A stretch of 6,388 nt of DNA from CAUZFZ01 sp963579025. Lineage in GTDB: Bacteria > Planctomycetota > Planctomycetia > Planctomycetales > Planctomycetaceae. Below are positions 6,361 through 6,388 of the stretch, piece after piece. Numbering within the stretch: the stretch's first letter is position 1; each line of letters starts with the position of its first letter. The notes under the pieces are model-generated. The model was not told the DNA's origin, did not search any database, and saw nothing but the letters and a program-made list of their open reading frames with translations. Location of the stretch: contig CAUZFZ010000297.1 in NCBI GenBank assembly GCA_963579025.1, positions 1 through 6,388 on the forward strand. The letters are read 5' to 3'. The position numbers and the translations under genes were made by a program.

Positions 6361-6388
6361 GGAAATTCGCATGGAAGCGGATGGACCG
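6359..6388 (+). CDS. Start of an unidentified plus-strand gene (10 codons visible)
   Basis: ATG at 6359 follows a strong, well-spaced Shine-Dalgarno and opens MEIRMEADGP, running off the window edge. Ten residues are too few to identify a family, and no signal peptide is evident in them. Met5 (6371) is an alternative start but is less well placed relative to the Shine-Dalgarno. The gene is divergent from the kinase. The hairpin over its translation start suggests post-transcriptional control, or that it is a mobile-element gene; both are inference. Confidence 0.5.
   Translation, partial: MEIRMEADGP

Noticed and set aside
6139..6372. A 77-codon minus-strand open frame in the right intergenic region
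   Set aside because: No recognisable homology, and it overlaps the hairpin and Shine-Dalgarno of the plus-strand gene at 6359. A real protein is not excluded but is not supported.

Overview
The window most probably comes from a planctomycete (Planctomycetota), GC-rich by eye. The strongest pointer is the gene cut by the left edge. It begins with a signal peptide and a planctomycete-type cytochrome c domain (PSCyt1, heme motif C-F-K-C-H), then runs into the start of a DUF1549-like region, an architecture abundant in this phylum. The large cytoplasmic hybrid histidine kinase and the two-domain secreted protein fit that assignment but do not prove it. No genus can be named.

Layout: (1) 1-538, minus strand: 5' part of the PSCyt1/DUF1549-type gene. 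(2) 539-940: a 402-base divergent intergenic region holding a large hairpin repeat (774-843) built from four copies of one 8-mer. (3) 941-2473, plus strand: a complete exported protein of unknown function with an N-terminal beta-rich, carbohydrate-binding-like domain and a conserved C-terminal domain. (4) 2474 to about 3250, minus strand: an IS3-family orfB fragment with an intact DDE triad but no orfA and no natural C-terminus. It abuts the stop codon of the secreted-protein gene. (5) About 3253-3432: non-coding, with a 13-bp tandem duplication and a small hairpin next to the kinase stop codon. (6) 3433-6069, minus strand: an 878-residue cytoplasmic hybrid histidine kinase, GAF - coiled coil - HisKA - HATPase - REC - REC - HPt, with every phosphotransfer residue present. 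(7) 6070-6358: divergent intergenic region ending in an imperfect 18-bp hairpin that buries a strong Shine-Dalgarno sequence and the start codon of (8) a plus-strand gene beginning at 6359, of which only ten codons are visible.

The genes do not form an obvious single pathway or operon. The PSCyt1 gene and the secreted-protein gene are divergent and could share a control region. The secreted-protein gene and the kinase gene converge on the insertion-sequence scar. No cognate response regulator or target of the kinase is visible. No complete novel system is apparent. The features most worth attention are the two RNA/DNA hairpins (774-843 and 6306-6360), the uncharacterised secreted protein, and the transposase fragment left as an open reading frame that reads antisense into its neighbour.
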